Shown: positions 5,123 through 14,752, counted from the stretch's first letter. The stretch is DNA of 19,090 nt from Bacteroidota bacterium (GCA_024280195.1 JAJRQP010000033.1:1-19090); one strand, 5' to 3'. Program-made: numbers and translations. Notes: a model not told the origin generated them from the sequence alone.

Positions 5123-8002
5123 ATGATTATGAAAAAGATTTTGCTCTCTTTAGTTTTAGGTTCTGCAATTATCACTTTCGCTCAATCTACAGATTACACT
5201 AAATTTGTTAATCCACTTATAGGAACAGGTGGACATGGGCATACTTACCCGGGGGTGACTGCTCCATTTGGTTTTATGCAACTTTCTCCAGATACGCGAT
5301 TAGAAGGTTGGGATGGTTGTGGCGGTTATCATTATTCGGATTCTGTAATTTATGGGTTTTCACATACGCATCTTAGTGGGACAGGTGTTTCTGATTGAGG
5401 AGATGTACTTTTAATGCCTTTTAGTGGGGAGACAGTTTGGGAGAATGGTGCAAATGGAGAAGATGGTTATTGTTCTTCGTTTTTACATGATGATGAGATT
5501 ACAAATGCGGGTTATTATTGGGTGTTTCTTAAAAAACATGGAATAGAGGTTGAATTGACAGCTTCAGAGCATTCTGGAATGCATCGATATGTTTATTCTT
5601 CAAGTACGGATAGAAAAATAATTTTAGACTTAGAACACAGAGATGAATTAATCGATGCTGATATTGTACTCTTAAATGACTCAACTTTTGTAGGTAAAAG
5701 AATATCCAAAGCTTGGGCAGAAGAGCAACATATCTATTATGTAATTCAGTTTTCAGAGAAACCAATCCATGTTTCGAATCAAAAGAACAAACAAGAATTT
5801 AATACGAAACAAGTTTTTGAATTTGGCGCTAAAACAAATGAAATCATAGTCAAAGTTGGTATCTCTGCAGTTGACGTAGAAGGAGCAATTAATAATTTGA
5901 TGACTGAGATACCTCATTGGTCATTTGATCAATTAAAATTGGAATGTCAAGACAAATGGAACAAAGAATTGTCGAAGATTGAAGTTAAAACGGAAAACGC
6001 AGACAAAAAAACTATTTTTTATACAGCTCTTTACCATTCTTTTTTGACTCCAAATATTTTTTCTGATGTAGATGGTAGATATAGAGGGATGGATAAAAAG
6101 ATACATTCTTCCACGAGTAAACGATATACAGTTTTTTCTCTTTGGGATACTTTTCGTGCAACTCATCCACTTTACACTTTAACACAACGAGATAAGACCT
6201 TGGAGTTTATCAATACATTTTTGGCTCAGTACAAAGAAGGAGGAATTATTCCTATTTGGGAATTGGATGCGAACTACACACATTGTATGATAGGTTATCA
6301 TGCAGTTTCTGTAATTGCGGATGCTTATAGGAGTGGAATACACGATTTTGATACAAAATTAGCGTTGGAAGCAATGATTCATTCAGCAGAACAAAATCAT
6401 TTAGGACTTGACTCCTACAAAAAGAATGGATTTATAAGTTCATTGGATGAATCAGAATCGGTTTCAAAAACTTTAGAATATGCTTACGATGATTGGTGTA
6501 TTGCAATTTTTGCTGAAGAATTAGGAGAACTAGAATTAGCAGATAAGTATTTTAATCGGTCTTTGTTTTATCGGAATCTATACAATCCTGAGTCAAAATT
6601 CATGGAACCTAAATTCAATGGTGGTTTTAAAGACTCTTTTGTGCCAGATGAAGTCACTTTTGATTATACTGAAGCAAATTCTTGGCAATATTCACTGTTT
6701 GCCCCTCATGATATTGAAGGATTGATTGAGTTATTAGGAGGTAAGCAAGAATTGGAAGATTGGCTTGATAGAATGTTTACTTCTAAATCAGAAACAAGTG
6801 GTCGTCATCAGGTTGATATTTCAGGACTGATTGGACAATATGCACATGGAAATGAGCCGAGCCACCACATGGCATATTTATATGACTATACTGACAAAGC
6901 TTCAAAAGGACAGAAGTACATCCACCAAATACTTACTGAATTGTACTCGAATGCTCCTGATGGATTAAGTGGAAACGAAGATTGTGGACAAATGTCTTCT
7001 TGGTATGTTTTGAGTTCAATGGGGATTTATTCTCTGACTCCAGGCTCTAAGAGGTTTTATTTGGGTGCCCCTCTATTTGATAAGGCAAGTATTCGATTAG
7101 AAAATGGAAACACTTTTGAAATCATTGCAAAGAATTTAAGTATGGAAAATTTCTATGTAAAAGATGTGTTTCTAAATGGTCGAAAGTTGAATCGCTTTTT
7201 CATTGAAACAAATGAGATTCTTAAAGGAGGAGTCTTGACTTTTGAAATGACCAACGTACCTACAAAAAACTATGGCATTCATAATGATTTTCATGACCGC
7301 AAAGAAAACTTAATTGTTCCTTACTTGAAAAATACAAAGACATCATTTAAGAAAAAGCTAAAAATAGAAATCGTAAACCCGAATAAAGAAGGAACAATTT
7401 ATTACCAACTAGCAGACGGTGAGGTAAAAACTTACAAGAGAAAAGTAAAACTGAAGAAATCTACCCTAATGACTTCGTGGGTGCAAGAAGGGGATATAAA
7501 AAGTTTTGAAATTCAGAGTACTCACAAGAAAGTAAATGATAAATGGAGAATTACATTAAATTCAAAACCACATAATCAATACGAAGGAGAATACCAACAC
7601 GAATTGATTGATCAATTGAACGGTGGAGATGATTTTAGAACAGGTAAGTGGCAAGGGTTTTATGAGCAAGATATGGATGTTGTAGTCGATTTTAGAAAAA
7701 AGAAAAACTTAACAAAAATTTCTCCTCGATTTTTACAAGATTCTAGATCATGGATTTGGTATCCTTCTGAAGTTGTTTTTTATTCGTCTAAAAACGGCAA
7801 TGATTGGGTTGAATTTGACCGAGTAAAAAATACAGTCTCAATTAAAGAAGAAGGCATTCTTATTCAAGAACTGGTCTCAAATACTTCCCTAAAAACAAGG
7901 TATGTACGAATTGTTGCGAAAAATTTTGGAGTCTGTCCAGAATGGCATCTTGGAGCAGGAAACACTACTTTTATTTTTTCCGATGAAATCATTTTTGAAT
8001 AA
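5123..8002 (+). pseudogene. secreted GH92 alpha-mannosidase interrupted by in-frame TGA
   Basis: GH92 enzymes are calcium-dependent exo-alpha-mannosidases that trim mannose from glycans outside the cytoplasm. The frame begins with a signal peptide (MKKILLSLVLGSAIITFAQS; ATG at 5123 or 5129). It continues with the family N-terminal block (FVNPLIGTGGHGHTYPG, then PFGFMQLSPDT, GWDGCGGYHYSD, SHTHLSGTG). At codon 92 (5396-5398) there is a TGA, after which the same frame resumes with GDVLLMPF and stays open to 8002. Catalytic-domain motifs are present: GNEPSHH near 575 and GNEDCGQMSSWYV near 616. The C-terminus (about 830-959) resembles an F5/8 type C carbohydrate-binding module. Reinitiation at ATG 5414 could make 862 residues, but without signal peptide or N-terminal block. 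It is probably inactive unless the TGA is an error or is read through. Confidence 0.85.
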
Positions 8003-8041
8003 AATCAACAATATTCTATTTCAAATAACTAATTTCCAACG

Positions 8042-9439
8042 ATGAGAAATTTAGCACTGCATTGGAAAATATTGATAGCAATGATTTTAGGAATCATTTG
8101 GTCTATCATTTCTGGTTACATGGGATGGAATGAATTTACAGGTAACTGGATTGATCCATTCGGTGTGATATTCATTAATATCTTGAAATTCATAGCTGTG
8201 CCTTTAGTGTTATTCTCAATAATCACAGGAGTAGCAGGTCTTGGTGATCCATCTAAATTGGGGAGAATGGGAGCTAAAACACTTGGAATGTATCTCATTA
8301 CGACGGTTTTTTCTGTTTCTGTTGGTTTGTTATTGGTTAATTTCTTTCAGCCAGGAGTGCAGAAAAATGAAGAAACGAAAATCAATCATCGCTTAGAATA
8401 TGAAGTGTGGGCAGCAGACAATAATGTTGAAGTCAAAGATGGTCGTAACATCATGGCAACTGTGTCTGAAGAAAAATTAGCAGAAGTTAGATTGAAGTTG
8501 AATTCTGATATGGAATCTGCTGATTATCAAAAGGCTGCAGCGAAGAATGAAGCGAAAAACGCCAACAAAAATCAAAGTCCCTTGCAACCATTGGTAGATA
8601 TGGTTCCCAGTAATTTAATTCAAGCTTTAGGCAATGGTAAGTTGATGCTGCAAGTGATTTTCTTTGCTCTGTTCTTCGGGATTGCAATGATTTTAATGCC
8701 GAAAGAAAAGACAGAAACTGTCCGTTCATTTTTCGATGGAATGAATGATATTTTTATTAAAATGGTACACATTGTGATGGATTATGCGCCATTCTTTGTC
8801 TTCTGTTTAATGGCGGGAGTGTTGGCTAAATCGGCTGACAATCTAGATCAGCTATTGGATATTTTTGTTGCACTCGGTTATTACACTTTAATTGTCTTTG
8901 GTGGGTTAATGCTCATGCTTTTTGGTTTCTATCCTTTGCTGCTAAGAGTTTTTGGAGTGAGAATCTCTTATGCAGATTTCTTTAAGGGATTAAGTCCAGC
9001 GCAATTCTTAGCATTCTCTACCAGTTCTAGTGCCGCGACATTGCCTGTTACGATTGAGTGCGTTACTGAGAATTTAAAAGTCCCTGAGAAAGTCTCAGAT
9101 TTTGTTTTGCCAATCGGAGCAACGGTAAACATGGATGGAACCTCTTTGTATCAGGCAATTGCCGTGATTTTCTTAGCACAATACCACGACGTCGATTTAT
9201 CGATGATGCAACAATTGGGAATTGTAGCAACTGCAACGCTCGCTTCGATAGGAGCAGCAGCTGTTCCGAGTGCAGGATTGATTATGTTAATGATCGTTCT
9301 TGACTCAATAGGATTGAATCCTTTGTGGATAGCAATTGTCTTTCCTGTAGATCGAATTTTGGATATGTGTAGAACGGTAATCAATGTGACAAGCGATGCT
9401 ACGGTGAGTGCTATTATTGCAAAAAGCGAAGGGTACTAG
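8042..9439 (+). CDS. dicarboxylate/amino acid:cation symporter (SDF family)
   Basis: This is an inner-membrane secondary transporter that moves dicarboxylates or acidic/neutral amino acids with Na+ or H+. The 465 residues contain the family signatures in order: the serine-rich hairpin tip STSSSAATLP (about 323-332), NMDGTSLYQ in the seventh helix (about 362), the second re-entrant loop AAAVPSAGLIM (about 402-412), and the substrate-binding eighth helix DRILDMCRTVINVTSDA (about 439-455). An unusually long hydrophilic insert (about 105-190, charged and Ala/Asn/Lys-rich) follows the third helix. GltPh-like proteins have a short loop there. It starts 39 bases after the mannosidase stop, with no terminator between, so it is probably co-transcribed. 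Its stop and that of the convergent LpxR-like gene are one base apart. The substrate cannot be assigned from sequence. Confidence 0.88.
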   Translation: MRNLALHWKILIAMILGIIWSIISGYMGWNEFTGNWIDPFGVIFINILKFIAVPLVLFSIITGVAGLGDPSKLGRMGAKTLGMYLITTVFSVSVGLLLVNFFQPGVQKNEETKINHRLEYEVWAADNNVEVKDGRNIMATVSEEKLAEVRLKLNSDMESADYQKAAAKNEAKNANKNQSPLQPLVDMVPSNLIQALGNGKLMLQVIFFALFFGIAMILMPKEKTETVRSFFDGMNDIFIKMVHIVMDYAPFFVFCLMAGVLAKSADNLDQLLDIFVALGYYTLIVFGGLMLMLFGFYPLLLRVFGVRISYADFFKGLSPAQFLAFSTSSSAATLPVTIECVTENLKVPEKVSDFVLPIGATVNMDGTSLYQAIAVIFLAQYHDVDLSMMQQLGIVATATLASIGAAAVPSAGLIMLMIVLDSIGLNPLWIAIVFPVDRILDMCRTVINVTSDATVSAIIAKSEGY

Positions 9440-9440
9440 T

Positions 9441-10400
9441 TTAGAATGAATAACCAATGTTAATTCCGCCATACCTATGGTAAATTGCCTCGTTAAAATT
9501 GGAAGAGTTAAAATTGACCATATAGCGTAAGCTAATATTTTGATAGAAAAAATTTATTCCAGTTCTAAATTGATATTGATGAGATATGATATCCGATTTT
9601 TCAAGTGCATTTGGGTCATTTCGGAAAATACTTCCTTGTAGAGTTGCGTCATAAAAAACACCTTGAAGGTTTGCTGAAAAAGTCCATTCCCAAATGATTT
9701 TCTTTTTTGTAACTTCTAAATCAGTATCGCTTGTCAAATATTTGTTTTTATTGCCAAATTTTATCATTGTCCCTATCTGAACTCTATCAGTCAATGTTCC
9801 AATGCGAGTTCCAAGAAAAGGTATAACATGGTTCGCAAACCAGTCAGGCCCAAATCCTCTTTCAATTCTAATTTGATAATCAAGTAATAATGTATTTTGA
9901 AGCTGATCATTCCAGCCTATTGGTTCTGCAACATCAACTAGTCTATGAACTATCGTTTGCATTTCTTCTCCGTATGCCTGTGGTCCCATTAATCCAATAC
10001 CAATTTCATTGGAAATTTTCATTTTCATGGCTTGATTTACATTGACAGAGTAATTCGTTAAAAGGAGGTAAGCAGAGTAAGGTTGGTCTTTTGGGATCGT
10101 TTTCGGAGCAATAATTGAAGAAGGGGTAAACATTTTTTGCTCTATAGAAAATCCGGAGAAATTAATAACATTTTCATTCTTTGTTTTAAGGATGAATTGC
10201 GCAAGTGTTTTTGTGAATTTTTTATTGGTGTAAGCTAAACCAAGTCCTGCTGTGTAATAGCTATCGGTACTGAAAAGCATATCATTGTTTAACTCAAAGT
10301 CAATTCTACTTAACTTTGAAGATAAACTAATTGCAGTCTCTGTTCTTTGAGCAAGTGAAAGAAAAGGTAAACAAAAATAAAGGACTAATAGTCTATTCAT
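9441..10400 (-). CDS. LpxR-like outer-membrane lipid A deacylase (DUF2219)
   Basis: LpxR enzymes are outer-membrane beta-barrels that remove the 3'-acyloxyacyl chain of lipid A. The 319-residue product starts with a signal peptide (MNRLLVLYFCLPFLSLAQ). It shows the family pattern: NND at 38-40 followed by DSYYTAG (46-52), matching the catalytic Asn-Asp and the D..YT.G motif; QKMFTPSSI (88-96); PYSAYL (107-112); MGPQAYGEEMQTIVH (138-152) with the probable catalytic His152; and PIGWNDQL (160-167). The C-terminus ends in Phe, as barrels often do. It is last in the minus-strand run after uvrA and the sulfurtransferase, 34 bases downstream. A perfect TACATTTG box (complement of 10405-10412) lies so close to the ATG that only a leaderless transcript could use it. 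The true substrate is unproven. Confidence 0.8.
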   Translation of the reverse strand: MNRLLVLYFCLPFLSLAQRTETAISLSSKLSRIDFELNNDMLFSTDSYYTAGLGLAYTNKKFTKTLAQFILKTKNENVINFSGFSIEQKMFTPSSIIAPKTIPKDQPYSAYLLLTNYSVNVNQAMKMKISNEIGIGLMGPQAYGEEMQTIVHRLVDVAEPIGWNDQLQNTLLLDYQIRIERGFGPDWFANHVIPFLGTRIGTLTDRVQIGTMIKFGNKNKYLTSDTDLEVTKKKIIWEWTFSANLQGVFYDATLQGSIFRNDPNALEKSDIISHQYQFRTGINFFYQNISLRYMVNFNSSNFNEAIYHRYGGINIGYSF

Positions 10401-10434
10401 TATTCAAATGTAATGATACTATTCTGCAAGTGTG

Positions 10435-11250
10435 CTACTTTAGTTGCAATTCAGCCCACTCCGTCCAAGAACCATCGTACAAATAGAATTCTTTTTTCTG
10501 AGTCAATTCACTTGCGAGGAGAAGAATACAAGCTGTAAGTCCTGATCCACAAGTGAATGCAAGTTTGTTATGATGACCGAGTGATTTTGAGAATATGTCT
10601 TTTAGTTCTTCAGATGATTTAAATTTACCATTCTTTAAAATATTCTGAAATGGAATGTTGACTGAATTTGGAATGCTTCCACTTGGAATGTTTTCACGAG
10701 GATCTTTCGCTGTATTATTAAAACGACCTTCAGAACGAGCGTCTATTAACAAGAATTCTTGTTTTTTAATATTCTGTCGTATTTCATCTATTGATTTGAG
10801 TTTAATTGCTTGAATTTTTGACGTGAAATTCCCTGGAGAGTATTCAACTTTTTCTATGGTAACAGTTGGGTACTGGTTTGCGATCCAATGAGGGAGTCCA
10901 CCATTTAAAACAGCTATGTTTTGGTGCCCCATATAGTTGAATAACCACCAAACACGAGGGCTTGAATAGATTCCGATGTTGTCATAAACAATAATTTGGC
11001 TATTCTTATTAATTCCTAGTTTTTGACATTCGTCTTCAAATTGCTTTGCAGAAGGAACTGTATTCGGAAAGATGGAAGATTGATTTGTGAATTTCTCTTT
11101 AATTTTAAATCGTCTAGCATTAGGAATGATTTTATCAGCAAAATCACTTCCTTTACCTGAAGCTGTTTTTGTTAAACTAGCATCTAAAATAATTAGATTT
11201 TTATTATCAAGATTACTGTAAAGCCATTCTATAGATACAATCTTATTCAC
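10435..11250 (-). CDS. two-domain sulfurtransferase (rhodanese / mercaptopyruvate type)
   Basis: This cytoplasmic enzyme transfers sulfur from thiosulfate or 3-mercaptopyruvate to an acceptor through a cysteine persulfide. The 271 residues form two rhodanese domains. The N-terminal structural domain (about 1-125) has ILDAS near 20-25, IIVYDN, SSPRVWWLFNYMGH and VLNGGLPHW. The C-terminal catalytic domain (about 150-271) has IDARSEGRF and the active-site loop CGSGLTA with Cys234, ending in the typical YDGSWTEW. A CG[S/T]G.TA loop fits mercaptopyruvate sulfurtransferases better than classical thiosulfate rhodaneses (CRKG.T), so SseA-like activity is the better guess. It starts 14 bases after uvrA ends, implying one transcript. 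Confidence 0.88.
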   Translation of the reverse strand: MNKIVSIEWLYSNLDNKNLIILDASLTKTASGKGSDFADKIIPNARRFKIKEKFTNQSSIFPNTVPSAKQFEDECQKLGINKNSQIIVYDNIGIYSSPRVWWLFNYMGHQNIAVLNGGLPHWIANQYPTVTIEKVEYSPGNFTSKIQAIKLKSIDEIRQNIKKQEFLLIDARSEGRFNNTAKDPRENIPSGSIPNSVNIPFQNILKNGKFKSSEELKDIFSKSLGHHNKLAFTCGSGLTACILLLASELTQKKEFYLYDGSWTEWAELQLK

Positions 11251-11264
11251 AATTGTTTTAACTA

Positions 11265-14042
11265 TTAATGAATTTTCTCTTTCAAATATTCTCCGGTATG
11301 GCTTTTCTTATCTTTAACGCAATCTTCTGGTGTGCCTGTAAATAGAATGTTTCCACCATTAATTCCACCCTCAGGACCGATGTCAATTATCCAATCAGCG
11401 TATTTGATGACGTCTAAATTATGTTCAATGACGATAATAGAATGTCCTGTGTTGATGAGTTCATCAAAGGCGATTAGTAATTTTCTTACATCGTGAAAAT
11501 GCAATCCCGTTGTAGGTTCGTCAAAAATAAATAGGGTAGAAGGACTTGCGCTTCCTTTTGCAAGGAAGGATGCTAGTTTGATTCTTTGCGCTTCTCCACC
11601 ACTTAAAGTGCTAGATGCCTGTCCTAGTTTTAAATAGCCTAAGCCAACCTTTACTAGCGGCGCAATCTTAGCCGTAATCTTTTTTTCCAAGCGTTCATTG
11701 CTTTCTCCGAAGAATTGAAAAGCACTTTCAATATCCATTTGCAGCAAGTCCGAAATTGACTTTCCTCGGTATTCTATTTCTAGTGTTTCTGCTTTGTAGC
11801 GTGATCCTTTGCATTGATCGCAGGTAAGATGTACGTCTGCCATAAACTGCATACTTACCGTTATATCGCCTTCGCCTTCGCAAACTTCACATCTGCCTCC
11901 ATCGACATTGAAACTAAAGAAACCAGGTTTGTATCCTCTAACCTTTGCTAATGGCAAACGAGAGTACAAGTCTCGAATATCATCAAAGGCTTTTACATAG
12001 GTTATTGGATTACTTCGAGATGATTTCCCAATCGGATTCTGATTGACAAACTCTACTGCTTTAATATGTTGCATGTCTCCAGAGAAGGTTTTGAATTCAC
12101 CTTGCTTGTCGCCATAAATTCCCAATTCTTTCTTTACTGCAGGTAACAAAATGTCCTTTACTAAGGTTGATTTACCTGAACCACTCACACCTGTGACACA
12201 AACGATACTATGCAAAGGGAAATCAACGTTGAGGTTCTTTAAGTTATGCTGTCGAGCTCCTTTAATACTTAATTTATTCTTCGACTTTCTTCTTTTAGCA
12301 GGAACTGGAATTTCTTCTTCTCCCGTTAGGTATTTAGCAGTGAGACTATTCTTTGCTTTGATTAAATCCTTGTGGACTCCTTGAAAAACAATTTCACCTC
12401 CATAAGCGCCAGCCATTGGTCCAATATCTAAAATCTCGTCGGCTTCCTTCATGATGTCTTCTTCGTGTTCGACAACGATGACGGTGTTACCGATGTCACG
12501 CAATGATTTTAAGACCTTAATTAATCGTTCGGTATCTCTAGGATGTAGTCCGATAGAAGGTTCATCTAAAATGTACATTGCTCCGACCAAACTACTACCT
12601 ATGGAGGTTGCTAAATGGATGCGTTGAGATTCTCCCCCAGAAAGTGTGCTGGATGCTCTGTTAAGTGTCAAGTATCCGAGCCCAACTTCTTTTAAAAATT
12701 GTAACCTACTTGTTATTTCTGGTAGAATTCGCTTCGTGATTTGTGAATCGTGCTTATTTGTTTTAAGGTTCTCAAAGAATGATAATCCATCTTCAATCGG
12801 CATCAATACAACATCCATAATAGAGTGTTTATCAACCTTAACATAAGATGCATCCTTTCTTAGACGAGTACCTTTGCAATCACTACAACCAGTTTTCCCA
12901 CGATAGCGAGAAAGCATCACGCGGTATTGGATTTTATAGGACTTACTTTCTACAAATTTGAAAAAGTCATTGATTCCTTTGACTGTTTTTGAACCGTTCC
13001 AAAGAAGGTTTAATTCCTCTTCTGTTAATTCATTGATTGGTCGGTGGATTGGAAAACCATCTGCTTTGTCAATAAACTTGTCTTTGTATCGACTCATTTT
13101 CTCTCCTTTCCATGGCATTACTGCTCCTTCAAATAGGCTTAGGTTTTTGTTGGGAATTACCAAGTTTGGATCAATGCCTATGACCATTCCAAAGCCTTCA
13201 CATTTTTTACATGCTCCGTAAGGATTGTTAAATGTAAAGAAATGTTCATTGGGTTCTTGAAATTCCATTCCGTCCAATACAAATAGATTTGAAAAGGTCT
13301 TATTCTTTTTCGTAGCAATAGAATGAATGATGCATTCTCCATTTCCTTCAGCGAAAGCGAGGGAAATAGAATCGCCGTATCTTGAGATATTATCATCATC
13401 TGAAAAATCAATGGAAATTCTATCAATGACTAACATTGATTTGGAAATATTCTTCGGAATGTTTTTTACGATATCTTCGATAAGGATAAATTCATCCTTT
13501 AAAAATAACCGAACATAGCCTTGTTTCTTGAGGATGTCTAACTGTCTGTCGTTGCCATATTTCTTCCAACCTTCTAGTGGTGCAAGAATTACTTGTCGAG
13601 AGCCTTTCTCTTGCTTTCTTAAGAAATCAATGACATCCGCAACGTTATTTTTTTTGACTTCCTTTCCGGAAATAGGAGAGATGGTTTTGCCAATTCTCGC
13701 GAACAAAACTTTTAGATAGTCATAAATTTCTGTTGTTGTGCCAACGGTAGAACGAGGGTTGTTAGTTGTGACTTTTTGTTCAATTGCAATAGCTGGTGCA
13801 ATACCTTTGATATAATCAGCCTCCGGTTTGTTTAGTTTTCCTAAGAATTGCCGAGCATAAGAAGAAAGGCTTTCAATATATCTGCGTTGTCCTTCTGCAA
13901 AAAGAGTGTCGAAAGCAAGGGATGATTTTCCTGAACCAGAAAGCCCTGTTATCACAGTAAATTTTCCATGAGGAATTTTAACATCAATGTTTTTAAGATT
14001 GTGCATTCTTGCACCTTTTATTTCGATGTATTTCTGTTTCAA
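11265..14042 (-). CDS. uvrA: excinuclease ABC subunit A (UvrA)
   Basis: UvrA is the damage-sensing ATPase of nucleotide excision repair; it loads UvrB onto lesions. The 925 residues are close to full family length and carry both ABC modules. The first has Walker A GLSGSGKS (33-40), the first zinc-binding pairs CKKC and CSDC, and signature LSGGESQRI followed by YILDEPSIGLHPRD. The second has Walker A GVSGSGKST near 620, the second zinc module CEVCEGEGD and CDQCKGSR, signature LSGGEAQRI and LFIFDEPTTGLH. No lesion is visible. The start gives the standard IEIKGARMHNLKNI opening. It begins 17 bases after the stop of the upstream beta-barrel gene. That makes it second in a run with a barrel protein before it and the sulfurtransferase after it. 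No SOS-type operator was recognised upstream. Confidence 0.95.
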   Translation of the reverse strand: MKQKYIEIKGARMHNLKNIDVKIPHGKFTVITGLSGSGKSSLAFDTLFAEGQRRYIESLSSYARQFLGKLNKPEADYIKGIAPAIAIEQKVTTNNPRSTVGTTTEIYDYLKVLFARIGKTISPISGKEVKKNNVADVIDFLRKQEKGSRQVILAPLEGWKKYGNDRQLDILKKQGYVRLFLKDEFILIEDIVKNIPKNISKSMLVIDRISIDFSDDDNISRYGDSISLAFAEGNGECIIHSIATKKNKTFSNLFVLDGMEFQEPNEHFFTFNNPYGACKKCEGFGMVIGIDPNLVIPNKNLSLFEGAVMPWKGEKMSRYKDKFIDKADGFPIHRPINELTEEELNLLWNGSKTVKGINDFFKFVESKSYKIQYRVMLSRYRGKTGCSDCKGTRLRKDASYVKVDKHSIMDVVLMPIEDGLSFFENLKTNKHDSQITKRILPEITSRLQFLKEVGLGYLTLNRASSTLSGGESQRIHLATSIGSSLVGAMYILDEPSIGLHPRDTERLIKVLKSLRDIGNTVIVVEHEEDIMKEADEILDIGPMAGAYGGEIVFQGVHKDLIKAKNSLTAKYLTGEEEIPVPAKRRKSKNKLSIKGARQHNLKNLNVDFPLHSIVCVTGVSGSGKSTLVKDILLPAVKKELGIYGDKQGEFKTFSGDMQHIKAVEFVNQNPIGKSSRSNPITYVKAFDDIRDLYSRLPLAKVRGYKPGFFSFNVDGGRCEVCEGEGDITVSMQFMADVHLTCDQCKGSRYKAETLEIEYRGKSISDLLQMDIESAFQFFGESNERLEKKITAKIAPLVKVGLGYLKLGQASSTLSGGEAQRIKLASFLAKGSASPSTLFIFDEPTTGLHFHDVRKLLIAFDELINTGHSIIVIEHNLDVIKYADWIIDIGPEGGINGGNILFTGTPEDCVKDKKSHTGEYLKEKIH

Positions 14043-14059
14043 GGGAGAAAATTAAAGAA

Positions 14060-14752
14060 TTAATGTCCTTTATTTTGCTTGTATTTAGGCTTTTTGTGTG
14101 TCCATTTGTTTTTCTTTCTACCAAAATCACCATTGCTACTTTTCTTTCCTTCTCCCCATCTAAAAACGAGTCCTGCAGAATGTTGCAAGTAATTAGTATG
14201 AGTTGTCCAGAAGCCTGGATAAACACCAATTTTCGCATTGGAATGTAATCTAATTCCAATTGATTTCACAATCCAGAAATTAATGCCAAAACCTAGGTTA
14301 ACTGTTGGTACATGTTTCGCTGTGTTGGCGCAATCTCGGTAGGTGTAACCGACTCCAAAAGTGAAATAGGGGTCAAGCCACCTCATTCTTGGTGCATATT
14401 TCTGGTAGAAAGAATACTTTCCGTTAACATCAAAAGCAAAGAAAGTTCCGTAAGCATTTGTTGAGTCATTCACTAAAAGTCCTGGCTTGTATTGCTCATA
14501 GGTTGCAGCAATTTCCATGCTCCATCCATATTTGAAATAACGATCCAATGATAGCTTAGACGGATAAACCATATAATTCCAATTTGCGTAATCGAAAAGT
14601 CCTTCAAATTGTCTTCCATCGTCATCGATTGCACTCCAACTTATACCAAGCATCCATTTGTATGGTTTGTAGGTTTTTATTGTCTTATACGGCTGGGCAT
14701 AAGTAATACTCATTAAAAGCGTAAATGTCAGAAAGAGCAATACTTTTTTCAT
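14060..14752 (-). CDS. outer-membrane beta-barrel protein with basic tail, unknown family
   Basis: The 230-residue product starts with a signal peptide (MKKVLLFLTFTLLMSITYAQ). The rest shows alternating aromatic/hydrophobic strands typical of small outer-membrane barrels (YFKYGWSMEIAATYEQY, FFAFDVNGKYSFYQ, FTFGVGYTY, VNLGFGINFWIV, IGIRLHSNAKIGVY, HSAGLVFRW). A conserved-looking YTYRDCANTA loop carries the only cysteine outside the signal. After the last strand, a strongly basic tail of about 30 residues follows (GEGKKSSNGDFGRKKNKW, then THKKPKYKQNKGH). A barrel would not need this tail; it could bind LPS phosphates or peptidoglycan. It resembles OmpA/OmpW-like 8-strand barrels without a recognised family. 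It is the first gene of the uvrA operon, with a perfect -7 box just upstream. Confidence 0.7.
   Translation of the reverse strand: MKKVLLFLTFTLLMSITYAQPYKTIKTYKPYKWMLGISWSAIDDDGRQFEGLFDYANWNYMVYPSKLSLDRYFKYGWSMEIAATYEQYKPGLLVNDSTNAYGTFFAFDVNGKYSFYQKYAPRMRWLDPYFTFGVGYTYRDCANTAKHVPTVNLGFGINFWIVKSIGIRLHSNAKIGVYPGFWTTHTNYLQHSAGLVFRWGEGKKSSNGDFGRKKNKWTHKKPKYKQNKGH

Noticed and set aside
5396..5398. TGA read as selenocysteine or Trp (alternative code)
   Set aside because: TGA ends the yggS-like gene, Trp is encoded by TGG throughout, GH92 enzymes have no known selenocysteine, and I see no convincing SECIS-like hairpin right after the TGA.
5123..9439. Polysaccharide utilisation locus
   Set aside because: There is a GH92 enzyme, but no SusC/SusD pair, sulfatase, other glycosidase or sensor-regulator nearby; the neighbouring transporter family does not carry sugars.
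10405..10412. Independent promoter of the LpxR-like gene (TACATTTG)
   Set aside because: The -7 box is perfect, but it ends only a few bases before the ATG and no well-spaced -33 element is seen; a leaderless transcript is possible but unsupported.
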